Source: Streptomyces caeruleatus
GTDB taxonomy: Bacteria; Actinomycetota; Actinomycetes; Streptomycetales; Streptomycetaceae
Length of the DNA stretch: 64,000 nucleotides
Assembly (NCBI RefSeq): GCF_001514235.1
Contig: NZ_KQ948929.1
Coordinates: forward strand, 299,566-363,565
Direction: 5' to 3'
Below, piece by piece: positions 33,100-41,977 of this stretch. The notes under the pieces are model-generated. The model was not told where the DNA came from and searched no databases. It saw nothing but the letters and a program-made list of their open reading frames with translations. Numbering within the stretch: position 1 is the first letter of the stretch; each line of letters opens with the position of its first letter. Position numbers and translations under genes: made by a program.

Positions 33100-34524
33100 A
33101 TGTCCGAAACCCCCGCTGTCTCACGCCGACTGCTCCTGGGCGGAGCCGTCGCCACCGGAGCGCTCGCGGCCGGGATGACCGCCGCGGCACCGGCCGCGTC
33201 CGCCGCGACCGGACCGGCGCCCGGCCGGCGTCCCGGGCAGAAGTCGATGATCGGCGTGCCGTTCGAGGTCCACAGAACCGTCCGCGTCGGTGTCATCGGC
33301 CTGGGCAACCGTGGCGGCGGCATGATCACGGGCTGGGCGGCCGTACCCGGCTGCACCGTGACCGCCGTCTGCGACATCCGCGCCGACCGCGCACGAAGCG
33401 CCGCCGACCGGCTGCAGAGCAAGGGCGAGCCCCGACCCGCCGAGTACGGCGGGTCGGCCGACTCCTACGCCCGGATGCTCGGGCGCGACGACATCGACCT
33501 GGTGTACGTAGCCACTCCGTGGGAGTTCCACTACGAGCACGGCCGGGCCGCGCTGCTGAGCGGCAGACACGCCGTGGTGGAGCTGCCCGTCGCCACCGAA
33601 CTGCGCCAGCTCTGGGATCTCGTCGACACCTCCGAGCGCACCCGCAGGCACCTGTTCCTCTCCGAGAACTGCAGCTACGGCCGCAACGAGCTGGCCATGC
33701 TGCGGATGGCGCACGCCGGCCTGTTCGGGGACATCACCAACGGGCACGGCGGCTACTGCCACGACCTGCGCGAACTCCTCTTCTCCGACACGTACTACAC
33801 CGACTCCTGGCGGCGGCTGTGGCACACCCGCAGCACCGCGTCCCTGTACCCCATGCACGGCCTGGCCCCGATCGCGGCGGCCATGGACATCAACCGCGGC
33901 GACCGGATGGCCACCCTGCGCGCCACCGCGACCGCCCCGAAGGGCCTGGCGGACTACCGCGAGCGCTTCATGCCCCGGGACCATCCGTCCTGGAAGGAGA
34001 CGTACATCAACGGCGACCTGGTCACCTGCCTCGTGGAGACGGCGCGGGGCAGGGTCATCCGGGCCGAGCACGAGGTGAGTTCGCCCCGCCCCTACAGCAG
34101 GATCAACACGCTCGCCGGCAGCCGCGGCATCGTTGAGGACTACGCCGGGCCCTCCCCGACCGGCGCGCGCGTCTATCTGGAACCCGACCACGCCGGTCAC
34201 ACCTGGCGCGACTTCGCCGACTACCGCAAGGAGTACGACCACTGGCTGTGGCGGAAGGTCGGCGACGACGCCGCGAACAACGGCGGGCACGGCGGCATGG
34301 ACTACGTCCTGCAGTGGCGCACCGTCCAGCTGATGCGGGCCGGGCTGGTCCCCGACATCGACGTGTACGACTCGGCCGCCTGGTGTGCGGCGGTCCCGCT
34401 GAGCGCCGCGTCCCTGGCGCGGGACGGCCGCCCGGTGGAGATCCCCGACTTCACCCGGGGCGCCTGGGCCACGAAACGCCCCGGACTCGACTCCAGCCCC
34501 ACGGACATGCCGCCCGTCGGCTGA
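33100..34524 (+). CDS. Tat-exported GH109-like NAD-dependent glycosidase (Gfo/Idh/MocA family)
   Basis: A 474-residue protein. The N-terminus SRRLLLGGAVATGALAAG plus an Ala-rich region is a twin-arginine signal, as expected for a folded NAD-bound enzyme. VRVGVIGLGNRGGGMI is the Rossmann loop, and CSYGRNELAMLRMAHAGLFG, GGYCHDLRE and SLYPMHGLAPIA match GH109 alpha-N-acetylgalactosaminidases. It starts at ATG 33100 with GAGGAG upstream. Because it would act on alpha-GalNAc, it may act on galactosaminoglycans such as the polymer predicted from the 11-20 kb operon; that link is inference. Confidence 0.87.
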   Translation: MSETPAVSRRLLLGGAVATGALAAGMTAAAPAASAATGPAPGRRPGQKSMIGVPFEVHRTVRVGVIGLGNRGGGMITGWAAVPGCTVTAVCDIRADRARSAADRLQSKGEPRPAEYGGSADSYARMLGRDDIDLVYVATPWEFHYEHGRAALLSGRHAVVELPVATELRQLWDLVDTSERTRRHLFLSENCSYGRNELAMLRMAHAGLFGDITNGHGGYCHDLRELLFSDTYYTDSWRRLWHTRSTASLYPMHGLAPIAAAMDINRGDRMATLRATATAPKGLADYRERFMPRDHPSWKETYINGDLVTCLVETARGRVIRAEHEVSSPRPYSRINTLAGSRGIVEDYAGPSPTGARVYLEPDHAGHTWRDFADYRKEYDHWLWRKVGDDAANNGGHGGMDYVLQWRTVQLMRAGLVPDIDVYDSAAWCAAVPLSAASLARDGRPVEIPDFTRGAWATKRPGLDSSPTDMPPVG

Positions 34525-34597
34525 GTGGCACCGCGCCCGAGCAGGGCCGGGGTGTGCGGCGGTCCAGCCGGGGCATCCGGATGTCCGGGAGGTCTCG

Positions 34598-35437
34598 ATG
34601 GACACGAGTGCGTTGGCACGGACCGGACGTTTTCGGGCGCGACGGGTGGCGCGGGGTTCGGTCGTCGAGGGAGCGGCCAGGGCCGGTCTCGCCGCCCGGG
34701 GTGTGATCTATCTGCTGGTCGGCGCGCTGGCGCTGCAGGTCGCCTTCGGCGACACGAGCCGGCAGGCCGACCGTGGCGGGGCACTGGAGGAACTGGCGCA
34801 GAAGCCGTTCGGCGCGGTGCTGCTGTGGGCGCTGGGCATCGGGCTGGTCGGTATGGCCCTGTGGCGGTTGTCCGAGGCGGTCTTCGGCTCCGTCGGGCAG
34901 GACGGCCGCAGTGCGCGCAAGCGGCTGCTGGCGGTGGCCCGGTTCGCGTTCTACGTCGTCGTCGCCTGCTCCGTGCTGTCGTTCGCGGCGAGCCGGAACC
35001 ACGGCGGCGGTGGGTCCAGTGACCGGCAGTCCCGGGATGCCACCGCCAGGGCGCTGGAGATCCCCGCCGGCCAGTGGCTGGTCGGCGCGGCGGGGATCGC
35101 CGTCGTCGTGGCCGGCGGCTGGATCGCCGTACGGGCGGTCCTGCGCAAGTACCACGACGAGCTCCGGCTCGGGCGGATGAGCCGCAGGACCCGGCAGCTG
35201 GTGGACGTCACCGGCGTGGTCGGCGGCGCCGCCCGCGGGCTGGTGTTCGCCGTGGCCGGCGTCTTCGCCGTCCGCGCGGCCGTCGCCTACGAACCCGAAC
35301 AGGCCAAGGGGCTGGACGACACCCTGCGCATCTTCGCCGACACGCCTCTCGGCCCCTGGCTGCTGGTCTGCGTAGCGGCCGGGCTGGTGCTGTTCGGGGT
35401 GTTCTCCTTCGCCATGGCCCGGTGGCGGCACGTCTGA
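34598..35437 (+). CDS. DUF1206 membrane protein
   Basis: A 279-residue protein with about six transmembrane helices arranged as three helical pairs, each introduced by a conserved AARGVIYLLVG- or ARGLVFAVAG-type segment. This is DUF1206, common in actinobacteria and cyanobacteria, with no established function. ATG 34598 follows GGGAGG. It may be co-transcribed with the next small gene. Confidence 0.85.
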   Translation: MDTSALARTGRFRARRVARGSVVEGAARAGLAARGVIYLLVGALALQVAFGDTSRQADRGGALEELAQKPFGAVLLWALGIGLVGMALWRLSEAVFGSVGQDGRSARKRLLAVARFAFYVVVACSVLSFAASRNHGGGGSSDRQSRDATARALEIPAGQWLVGAAGIAVVVAGGWIAVRAVLRKYHDELRLGRMSRRTRQLVDVTGVVGGAARGLVFAVAGVFAVRAAVAYEPEQAKGLDDTLRIFADTPLGPWLLVCVAAGLVLFGVFSFAMARWRHV

Positions 35438-35465
35438 ATCGCCGCTGGTGGGGAACACGAAGCGG

Positions 35466-35918
35466 ATGAGCGATTCCGAGATTCCGCATGGCGACGGCCG
35501 GGCGCATGGTGACGGCCGGGCCGTGGACGTGTACCTGGACCTCCTGCGCATCCGGATGGACACGGAGGACTACCGCCTCCTGCTGCGCGCCGTGGAACCG
35601 GTCCTGCAGGCGATCGAGGAGGAACGCCTCTCCAGCGACGACCTCGCGCTCGACGCGGGGGCGGCCGACGAGCTGCCCCAGGAGGTCCGCGACGAGGCCG
35701 CCCTCGTCATCGCCACCGCCGTCACCGGCCGCCTGGACAACGAAGTGGTCGAGATCGACGTCGAGGAGACCGGCCCGGTCAGGATCGTCACCGACGCGAC
35801 CACGGCCTCCGACCCCGCCCGCCTCGGCGAGATCGCCGACTACATCAGAGAACGGCACCGGCAGACGGAGGAGCTCCGGGGCATCGCCGAGGTGAGCGGA
35901 CTGCCCACCGACTTCTGA
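35466..35918 (+). CDS. Hypothetical small acidic protein
   Basis: About 150 residues from ATG 35466 (a GTG at 35448 would add six). The composition is acidic (EIDVEETG, many Asp/Glu) with predicted helix at YRLLLRAVEPVLQAIEEERL and no signal or membrane segment. It is not recognised. It follows the DUF1206 gene by 28 bp and is followed by a strong terminator at 35976. Confidence 0.7.
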   Translation: MSDSEIPHGDGRAHGDGRAVDVYLDLLRIRMDTEDYRLLLRAVEPVLQAIEEERLSSDDLALDAGAADELPQEVRDEAALVIATAVTGRLDNEVVEIDVEETGPVRIVTDATTASDPARLGEIADYIRERHRQTEELRGIAEVSGLPTDF

Positions 35919-36307
35919 CCGCCGACGAGCCTGCTCCGTACGACCTCCGTACAACCTCCGTCCATCACCGATCCCGAGGCCGCCAGGACGAACATCGCCT
36001 GGCGGCCTCTCGGCGTGTCCGCGCGACGCGGCTGTCCCGCCCTCCTTCGGGCCGAAAACACACTCACAGTTTTCCGGCCATTTCATAGCACAGCCACATC
36101 GGCCACTCCTTCAGCCGACGACCCGAATGAAATTCCCCTCACCTCCTCACCCTCGGGAACCGGTCGAACAATCACGCCACTGATTGAATAGGCAATAGGG
36201 TCCGAATTCCTGCGACGGTACGGAATTCGGCTCCAGCCTCCTGAGACGACAGGGGCAGGGCGGGTACTTCGAGGCATCGAACACCGCGAACAGAAGGGAG
36301 TTACACC
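35919..36307. other. Gene-free stretch between the hypothetical gene and the protease inhibitor
   Basis: No coding region is convincing. It starts with a terminator hairpin at 35976-36009. From about 36050 to 36240 it is noticeably richer in A+T than the flanks, the sort of region in which the inhibitor's promoter would lie, though no exact -35/-10 is certain. Confidence 0.5.
35976..36009. terminator. Hairpin terminator after the hypothetical gene
   Basis: A perfect 12-bp stem, GAGGCCGCCAGG with CCTGGCGGCCTC, and a 10-nt loop. There is no strong T-run. Located about 58 bp after the preceding stop codon. Confidence 0.8.
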
Positions 36308-36751
36308 ATGCGTCCCATGACGCGCTGGGCAATGACAGGAGCGCTGCTGAGCACGGCGGTCGCGGGTCCTCTGAGCGTGCCCGCGCACAGCGCGCCCGCC
36401 GCGCCCGCCTCGCTGTACGCCCCGTCGGCGCTGGTCATGACCACCGGTCACGGGGAGAAGGCCGCCACCACGACGCCGGAGCGCGCCGTGACGGTGAACT
36501 GTGCGTACACCACCTCGGGAACGCACCCCGACCCGCGGCAGGCCTGTGCGGACCTGGACCGGGTGAACGGTGACCTCGACCGTCTGGCCACCCTCCGCGG
36601 GAGTGCCGCGGGGCGGCCCTGCACCAGGGAATACCGCCCCATTGTCGTGACGGTGCAAGGGGTATGGCGTGGTACACGGATAAACTACGAGCACACCTTC
36701 GCCAATCCTTGTATCAAGGAAACTCAGGGGGCGGCGGCATTCGCCTTCTGA
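36308..36751 (+). CDS. Streptomyces subtilisin inhibitor (SSI) family protein
   Basis: A secreted protease inhibitor of 147 residues with a signal peptide of about 30. SLYAPSALVMTTGHG, the SGTHPDP block, GVWRG and NYEHTFANPC are the family motifs, and the four cysteines (65, 80, 105, 135) fit the two SSI disulphides. The reactive site Met-Val of SSI aligns to Arg107-Glu108 in C-T-R-E-Y, so trypsin-like proteases would be the favoured target. AAGGGAG precedes ATG 36308. A bidirectional terminator follows. Confidence 0.95.
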   Translation: MRPMTRWAMTGALLSTAVAGPLSVPAHSAPAAPASLYAPSALVMTTGHGEKAATTTPERAVTVNCAYTTSGTHPDPRQACADLDRVNGDLDRLATLRGSAAGRPCTREYRPIVVTVQGVWRGTRINYEHTFANPCIKETQGAAAFAF

Positions 36752-36763
36752 GCGGTAACGGGC

Positions 36764-36799
36764 GGGCGGGGCGCACCCTTGCGGTGCGGCCCGCCCTTT
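36764..36799. terminator. Bidirectional terminator between the SSI gene and senR
   Basis: A 14-bp stem with one mismatch (arms 36764-36777 and 36783-36796), loop CTTGC, then TTT on the plus strand. It separates two convergent genes. Confidence 0.85.
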
Positions 36800-36804
36800 C
36801 ATGG

Positions 36805-37449
36805 TCACGGCAGCAGACGTCGCTCTTTCGCGACCGCCACGGCGCCCGCGCGCGTGTCGACGCCGAGCTTGTCGTAGACGCGCCGCAGGTGGGTCTTGAC
36901 CGTGGCCTCGCTGATGTACAGCGCGCGGGCGATGTCGCGGTTGCCGATGCCGCGGGCGAGCTGGGCGAGGATGTCGCGTTCGCGGTCGGTGAGGGCGGGC
37001 CGCGGCCGGCGCAGGTTGGCCATGACCCGGCCGGCGACCGGTGCCGACAGGGCGGTGCGTCCCTCGGCGGCGGCGTGGATCGCGGCGAAGAGCTCGTCGG
37101 GACGTTCGGCCTTGAGCAGATAGCCGGTGGCGCCGGCCTCGATGGCGCGGGTGATGTCGGCGTCGGTGTCGTAGGTGGTCAGGACCAGGACGTGGGTACG
37201 GGATCCGGGGCTGGAGGCGAGCCGGCGGGTGGTCTCCACGCCGTCGATGCCCTCGCCGAGTTGCAGGTCCATCAGGACGACGTCCGGAGTGAGCTTCGCG
37301 GCCAGCGCGAGCGCCTCTTCGCCGGTGCCGGCCTCGCCGACGACCTCGATGTCCGGGGCGCTGTCGAGCAGGGCGAGCAGCCCGGCCCGGACGACGGCGT
37401 GGTCGTCGCAGACCAGGATCCGTACGGGGGCAGCGCGGTCGGGGGTCAT
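36805..37449 (-). CDS. senR: Two-component response regulator, NarL/LuxR family (SenR-like)
   Basis: A 214-residue regulator. The receiver domain has CDDHAVVRAG and the phospho-acceptor Asp61 in VLMDLQLGEG. The C-terminal LuxR-type helix-turn-helix reads LTDRERDILAQLARGIGNRD and ATVKTHLRRVYDKLGV. ATG 37449 overlaps the kinase stop. With an adjacent HbpS-like gene this is the SenS-SenR-HbpS arrangement known from Streptomyces reticuli, where the regulator governs redox and heme-related genes such as hbpS and catalase-peroxidase. Confidence 0.88.
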   Translation of the reverse strand: MTPDRAAPVRILVCDDHAVVRAGLLALLDSAPDIEVVGEAGTGEEALALAAKLTPDVVLMDLQLGEGIDGVETTRRLASSPGSRTHVLVLTTYDTDADITRAIEAGATGYLLKAERPDELFAAIHAAAEGRTALSAPVAGRVMANLRRPRPALTDRERDILAQLARGIGNRDIARALYISEATVKTHLRRVYDKLGVDTRAGAVAVAKERRLLP

Positions 37450-38669
37450 CGGGGTGCCTCCAGGGGGACGGCGGCGGACAGGACGGTGCCCTCGCCGGGA
37501 GCGGACTCGACGGTCAGGGTGCCGCCGAGGGCGCGCAGCCGGGCCCGCATCGCGGGCAGCCCGTGGCCGCGTTCCGCGCCGGGCGCGTCGGGCAGAGCGG
37601 CGGGGTCGAAGCCGTCGCCGTCGTCCGTGACATCGAGTACGACGGTGTCTTCGAGGAGCGTGAGGGTGAGCGCGGCGTGGTCGGCGGCGGCGTGGTCGCG
37701 GACGTTGGCGAGGGCGCCCTGGGCGATGCGCAGCAGGGCGGACTGGACCCGGTCGGGCAGGTCAGGGAGCCGGCCGTCGTCGTCGATGTGGACGCGTACG
37801 GCGAGATGCGCGCCGGTGTGGGGTTCGGAGCCGGTCTCCCGGGCGGCCAGGGCGCGCAGGGCCTGCGCGAGGCCGCCGCCGCGGGCGAGGTCGGCGGGGG
37901 CCAGGTCGTGCACGAAGCGCCGGGCCTCGGTGAGGTTGTGCTCGGCGACGGACGCGGCGGTGCGGACGTGGGCGCGGGCCTTGCCGGGCTCGGTGTCCCA
38001 CACCCGGTCCGCCGCCTGGAGCAGCATCCGCTGGCTGGACAGGCCCTGGGCGAGCGTGTCGTGGATCTCCATGGACAGCCGCTGCCGTTCGGCGAGGGTG
38101 CCCTCGCGGCGTTCGGCGGCGGCGAGCTCGTGGCGGGTGCGGATGAGGTCGTCGATCAGGACGCGCTGGCGTGCGGTGTGCCGTTCCATCTGGAGGAACA
38201 CGGCGGTGGCGAGGGCGGCGACGGCGGGCGGGGCGAGGACCAGGTTGGGGTCGAAACGGCCCGACAGCTGTACCTGCGCGGCGACGACGAACACGGTCAG
38301 CAGCGCCACGAGGGCGAGGGCCGCGCGCTGCGGCAGTGTGCGCAGGCCGGTGTAGAACAGGGGCACCGCGCACCAGGCGAAGCTGGGGGCGAGCACGACC
38401 AGGACCATCCACACCACGACGACCAGCGCCAGCCAGGTCGTGCGGCGCCGGTCGGGTCGGGGGCCCGAGTCGCCGGCCTTGGGGCCCAGCAGATGCAGGA
38501 CGGTGAGGACGGCGCACAGCGCGATGATCCACGGCGTGCGCGGTTCGCCGGGGTGGCGCAGCAGGAAGCGGGCGAGCGCTCCGCCGAGCAGCAGGAAGAA
38601 CGCCACGTGCATCACGGCGCCGAGCCACCGGGTGTCCACGGTGTCCGGCTCGTACGACCGGTTTCCCAT
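37446..38669 (-). CDS. senS: Sensor histidine kinase (SenS-like)
   Basis: A membrane kinase of 407 residues with about five N-terminal hydrophobic segments (residues 15-160) and no large periplasmic domain. The phospho-acceptor His203 is in LSMEIHDTLAQGLSSQRM (HisKA_3), and the ATPase has DDGDGFD and GHGLPAMRARL. ATG 38669 has GGGAGG at good spacing; the ATG at 38723 does not. In S. reticuli SenS is modulated by extracytoplasmic HbpS, whose homologue lies divergently 231 bp away. Confidence 0.9.
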   Translation of the reverse strand: MGNRSYEPDTVDTRWLGAVMHVAFFLLLGGALARFLLRHPGEPRTPWIIALCAVLTVLHLLGPKAGDSGPRPDRRRTTWLALVVVVWMVLVVLAPSFAWCAVPLFYTGLRTLPQRAALALVALLTVFVVAAQVQLSGRFDPNLVLAPPAVAALATAVFLQMERHTARQRVLIDDLIRTRHELAAAERREGTLAERQRLSMEIHDTLAQGLSSQRMLLQAADRVWDTEPGKARAHVRTAASVAEHNLTEARRFVHDLAPADLARGGGLAQALRALAARETGSEPHTGAHLAVRVHIDDDGRLPDLPDRVQSALLRIAQGALANVRDHAAADHAALTLTLLEDTVVLDVTDDGDGFDPAALPDAPGAERGHGLPAMRARLRALGGTLTVESAPGEGTVLSAAVPLEAPR

Positions 38670-38900
38670 GCGGGTCGCCTCCCTTCCCTCCCGTGGGGCG
38701 CTGAACTGGGCAAACACCTCCATTGTGGCCCGGCCCCGGGGCTGGGCAGGTCAACCGATCGGATGACCCCGGTGTCGTCCGTCGCGCGATCGGGAGGGAG
38801 CCGGAACGCCGACCGTCGGGGCCTGGTTCCGGGCCGAGGGTGGAGAGCGGACGAGGGGCGGCAACCGGGCCGCCCGCCCACCGAAGGAGTCGACCGACCC

Positions 38901-39470
38901 ATGAACCGAGTGCACAAGAACCTCTCCCGCCGTGCCCGTGTCGCCACCGGCGGTGCCGTGCTCGCCGTCGTCGCCCTCGCGGGCTTCGGCGCGGTCTCCG
39001 CGAACGCCTCGGCGCCCGCCACCACGGCCACCGCCGCCGCGTCGGCCGTCGCCCCGGACCGGGCCACCACCACCTCCACCCACCTGACGATCGACGCCGC
39101 CACCAAGGCCGCGCAGGCCGCGCTCGACGCCGCCGAGAAGGAGAACCAGCGCGTCACCGTCGCCGTCGTCGACCGCAACGGCAACACCCTCGTCACCCTG
39201 CGCGGCGACGGCGCCGGCCCGCAGTCCTACGAGTCCGCCGAGCGCAAGGCGTTCACCGCGGTCGCCTGGAACGCCGCCACCTCCCAGTTGGCCGAGCGCC
39301 TGGAGCAGGCCCCGAACCTCAAGGACATTCCGGGCACCCTGTTCCTGGCGGGCGGCGTACCCGTGGCCGCCGACAAGGCACCGATCGCCGGTATCGGTGT
39401 CGCGGGCGCCCCGTCCGGCGCGCTGGACGAGAAGTTCGCGCAGGCGGGCGCCAACGCGATCACCCGCTAG
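38901..39470 (+). CDS. hbpS: Secreted heme-binding protein HbpS
   Basis: A 189-residue exported protein of the GlcG/HbpS family. The signal peptide spans MNRVHKNLSRRARVATGGAV and the following hydrophobic run. The mature part has LTIDAATKAAQAALDAAEKE, VAVVDRNGNTLVTLRGDG, SYESAERKAFTAVAWN and GGVPV, the typical order. HbpS is known to bind and degrade heme and iron and to signal redox stress to SenS. GAAGGAG precedes ATG 38901. A strong terminator follows. Confidence 0.9.
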   Translation: MNRVHKNLSRRARVATGGAVLAVVALAGFGAVSANASAPATTATAAASAVAPDRATTTSTHLTIDAATKAAQAALDAAEKENQRVTVAVVDRNGNTLVTLRGDGAGPQSYESAERKAFTAVAWNAATSQLAERLEQAPNLKDIPGTLFLAGGVPVAADKAPIAGIGVAGAPSGALDEKFAQAGANAITR

Positions 39471-39508
39471 TCACCCGGCGTCACGGGCTGCCGCCTTCGG
39501 CCCTGCCG

Positions 39509-39539
39509 GACGGGCCGCGTTCCCCCGACGCGGCCCGTC
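39509..39539. terminator. Terminator after hbpS (convergent with a TetR gene)
   Basis: A perfect 12-bp stem, GACGGGCCGCGT with ACGCGGCCCGTC, and a 7-nt loop. It lies 38 bp past the hbpS stop and 50 bp from the end of the convergent TetR gene. Confidence 0.85.
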
Positions 39540-39588
39540 GTGGACGTACCGGAACCGACGCGTGGCTCACGAGTCCGGCGCGCCCGGG

Positions 39589-40203
39589 TCAGCCGGTTCC
39601 CAGCGCCGTGAGGAGGCGGGCGCAACGGGCCGTCATCTCGGCCGTGCTCTGGTCCGGGTGCTCGAACCACCAGCGCATGACGGCTGTGACGGCGTGCTGC
39701 CATACGTGGTTGAGCAGGTCGTGGTCGAGCGGGTCGTCGTCCCCGGCGCCGGCCAGCAACTGAGCCGCACCGGCTGCGCCCATGGCGGACAGGCGCTCGC
39801 GGTAGAGGTTCACGGCGTCGCGCATCTCGCCGGCCGGTGGGAGGGCGGGGTCGTAGAGGACGGCCCAGGCGTACCGGCAGTGCTCGACCGTGGTGAAGAT
39901 CGCCGTGAGGGTGTCGACGGCGTGAGCGGTCGATCCGCTGCGGGACCGGGCGGCGGCCACCGAGTCCGCCAGCAGGGCGCCGACGTGGTGGACGCAGGCG
40001 ACGTACAGCCCGTCCTTGGAGTCGAAGTAGCTGTAGATCAGCGGCTTGGAGATGCCCGCGCGCGCGGCGACGGCGGCGACGGACACGCGCGCGTAGCCGT
40101 GTCTGCCGAACTCCTCCACGGCCACGTCGATGATCTGCCGCTCCCGGTCGACACGGGAGACGCCCTTGGTTCCGGCCTTGCCCATGAGACGCATCCTAGC
40201 CAA
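39589..40203 (-). CDS. TetR/AcrR-family regulator
   Basis: Up to 204 residues; ATG 40185 (MGKAG) is an alternative start. The helix-turn-helix is YARVSVAAVAARAGISKPLI followed by YSYFDSKDGLYVACV. The C-terminal domain is divergent and unclassified. It is transcribed away from the alkyl-DHAP-synthase-like gene across a 27-bp palindrome, so it most likely represses that gene and itself. The ligand is unknown; a lipid or acyl compound would fit the neighbour. Confidence 0.9.
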   Translation of the reverse strand: MARMRLMGKAGTKGVSRVDRERQIIDVAVEEFGRHGYARVSVAAVAARAGISKPLIYSYFDSKDGLYVACVHHVGALLADSVAAARSRSGSTAHAVDTLTAIFTTVEHCRYAWAVLYDPALPPAGEMRDAVNLYRERLSAMGAAGAAQLLAGAGDDDPLDHDLLNHVWQHAVTAVMRWWFEHPDQSTAEMTARCARLLTALGTG

Positions 40204-40209
40204 TCATGT

Positions 40210-40236
40210 GACCGGTAGGTAATTTACCCATCGGTC
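40210..40236. promoter_or_regulatory. TetR operator candidate upstream of the FAD-linked oxidase
   Basis: A 27-bp imperfect palindrome: outer arms GACCG/CGGTC, inner arms GGTAA/TTACC around a central T, with two mismatched pairs per side. It lies 7 bp from the TetR start and 46 bp from the divergent flavoenzyme start. Confidence 0.75.
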
Positions 40237-40281
40237 AATTCAACCGGTGCGACTAGGGCGACGGATGGGAGAGCGGGCGCA

Positions 40282-41871
40282 ATGACGCGATCGTGGTGGG
40301 GATGGGGCAACGTCGAGGACGCGGTGGGCGGTGCTGAGCTGGACGCGCTGCTGGGGCGGGTGCGGGCGGTGATGCCGGGCGAGCTGACGGATCACGAGCC
40401 GCCGAGCGTCGCCTCGCTCGGTCTGCCCGACCCGCGGACCACTCCCCCGGCCTCTCTCGCCGACCTGTGCTCCGCCGACCCGGCCGACCGGGCCGCGCAC
40501 GCGCACGGCAAGGCGTTCCGGGACGTCGTACGCAATCTGGAGGGGGACCTGCGGCACGTACCGGACCTGGTCGCCCGGCCCCGCGACGAGCGCGACGTGA
40601 CCGACCTGCTCGACTGGTGCACCCGCGAGGGCATCGCGGTGGTCCCGTTCGGCGGCGGCAGTTCGGTGGTCGGCGGTGTCGAGGCGCGGTGCGAGGACCA
40701 CCCCGCCGTGGTCACCGTCGACCTCGGGCGCCTGAACCGGGTCCTGGAGATCGACACCACCAGCCGGGCCGCGCGGATCCAGGCGGGCGTGTACGGCCCG
40801 CACCTGGAGGACCAGCTGCGGCCGCACGGCCTGACCTTGCGCCACTTCCCGCAGTCCTTCGAGTTCTCCACCCTGGGCGGCTGGCTCGCCACCCGGGCGG
40901 GCGGGCACTACGCGACGCTCTGCACGCACATCGACGACCTGCTCGAATCGATGCGCGTGGTGACGCCCGTCGGGATCAGCGAGTCACGGCGGCTGCCGGG
41001 CTCGGGCGCCGGACCGTCACCGGACCGGCTCTTCCTGGGCAGTGAGGGGACACTGGGGATCATCACCGAGGCGTGGATGCGACTGCGGGAGCGCCCGCGT
41101 CAGCGCGCCGGCACCTCCGTGCGGTTCGGCGACTACGCGTCTGCGGTGGCGGCCACCCGGGCCGTCGCGCAGAGCGGACTGAACCCGGCGAACTGCCGTC
41201 TGCTCGACGCCACCGAAGTGCTGATCAACGCGGGCGTGAGCGTCGGCGGCGGCCTCCTCGTCCTCGCCTTCGAGTCGGCGGACCACCCGGTGCGGTCGAG
41301 CCTGGAGCGCGCGGTGGAACTCTGCCGGGACCACGGCGGCGAACCGGCCGACGCCGACACCACCGGCGGATCCGACGGCGACGCGCGCGGCGGGCCCGCC
41401 GCCGAGACATGGCGTTCGTCGTTTCTGCGGATGCCGTACCAGCGGGACGCGCTGGTACGCCACTCGGTGATCGCCGAGACCTTCGAGACGGCCTGCACCT
41501 GGGACGGCTTCGGCGCCCTGCACCACGCGGTCACGGAGGCGGCGCGGCGGGCCATGGCCGAGGTCGCCGGGGCCGGGGTGATCGCGTGCCGGTTCACCCA
41601 CGTCTACCCGGACGGCCCGGCGCCGTACTTCAGCGTGTACGCGCCCGGCCGCTGGGGCAGCCTCGTCAGCCAGTGGGACCACATCAAGGCCGCGGTGTCC
41701 GAGGCGATCGTGGCGAACGGGGGCACGATCACCCACCACCACGCGGTCGGCCGCGACCACCGGCCCTGGTACGACCGCCAGCGCCCCGCTCCCTTCGCCG
41801 CCGCGCTCACCGCGGCCAAGTCCGCCCTCGACCCGGCCGGCGTCCTCAATCCGGGGGTTCTGCTGCCGTAG
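40282..41871 (+). CDS. Alkyl-DHAP-synthase-like FAD-linked oxidase
   Basis: A flavoenzyme of 529 residues of the VAO/PCMH class. It has WWGWG at the N-terminus, VVPFGGGSSVVGG and FEFSTLGGWLATRAGGHYAT in the FAD domain, FLGSEGTLGIITEAW, and ITHHHAVGRDHRPWY with the three histidines essential in alkyldihydroxyacetonephosphate synthase. That enzyme swaps the acyl chain of acyl-DHAP for a fatty alcohol to begin ether-lipid synthesis. Whether this homologue makes ether lipids or acts as a D-lactate/glycolate-type oxidase is not settled. A divergent TetR gene with a palindrome probably controls it. Confidence 0.87.
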   Translation: MTRSWWGWGNVEDAVGGAELDALLGRVRAVMPGELTDHEPPSVASLGLPDPRTTPPASLADLCSADPADRAAHAHGKAFRDVVRNLEGDLRHVPDLVARPRDERDVTDLLDWCTREGIAVVPFGGGSSVVGGVEARCEDHPAVVTVDLGRLNRVLEIDTTSRAARIQAGVYGPHLEDQLRPHGLTLRHFPQSFEFSTLGGWLATRAGGHYATLCTHIDDLLESMRVVTPVGISESRRLPGSGAGPSPDRLFLGSEGTLGIITEAWMRLRERPRQRAGTSVRFGDYASAVAATRAVAQSGLNPANCRLLDATEVLINAGVSVGGGLLVLAFESADHPVRSSLERAVELCRDHGGEPADADTTGGSDGDARGGPAAETWRSSFLRMPYQRDALVRHSVIAETFETACTWDGFGALHHAVTEAARRAMAEVAGAGVIACRFTHVYPDGPAPYFSVYAPGRWGSLVSQWDHIKAAVSEAIVANGGTITHHHAVGRDHRPWYDRQRPAPFAAALTAAKSALDPAGVLNPGVLLP

Positions 41872-41977
41872 CCACGCCACCAGCGCCTCAAATGCCGCAT
41901 ATGTCGTCCCGCAGGGGAAACCCGGACGGGAGTCGATGACGTACGGGGTCGTTGACGACGCGCGGAGGGAGTGCGCA

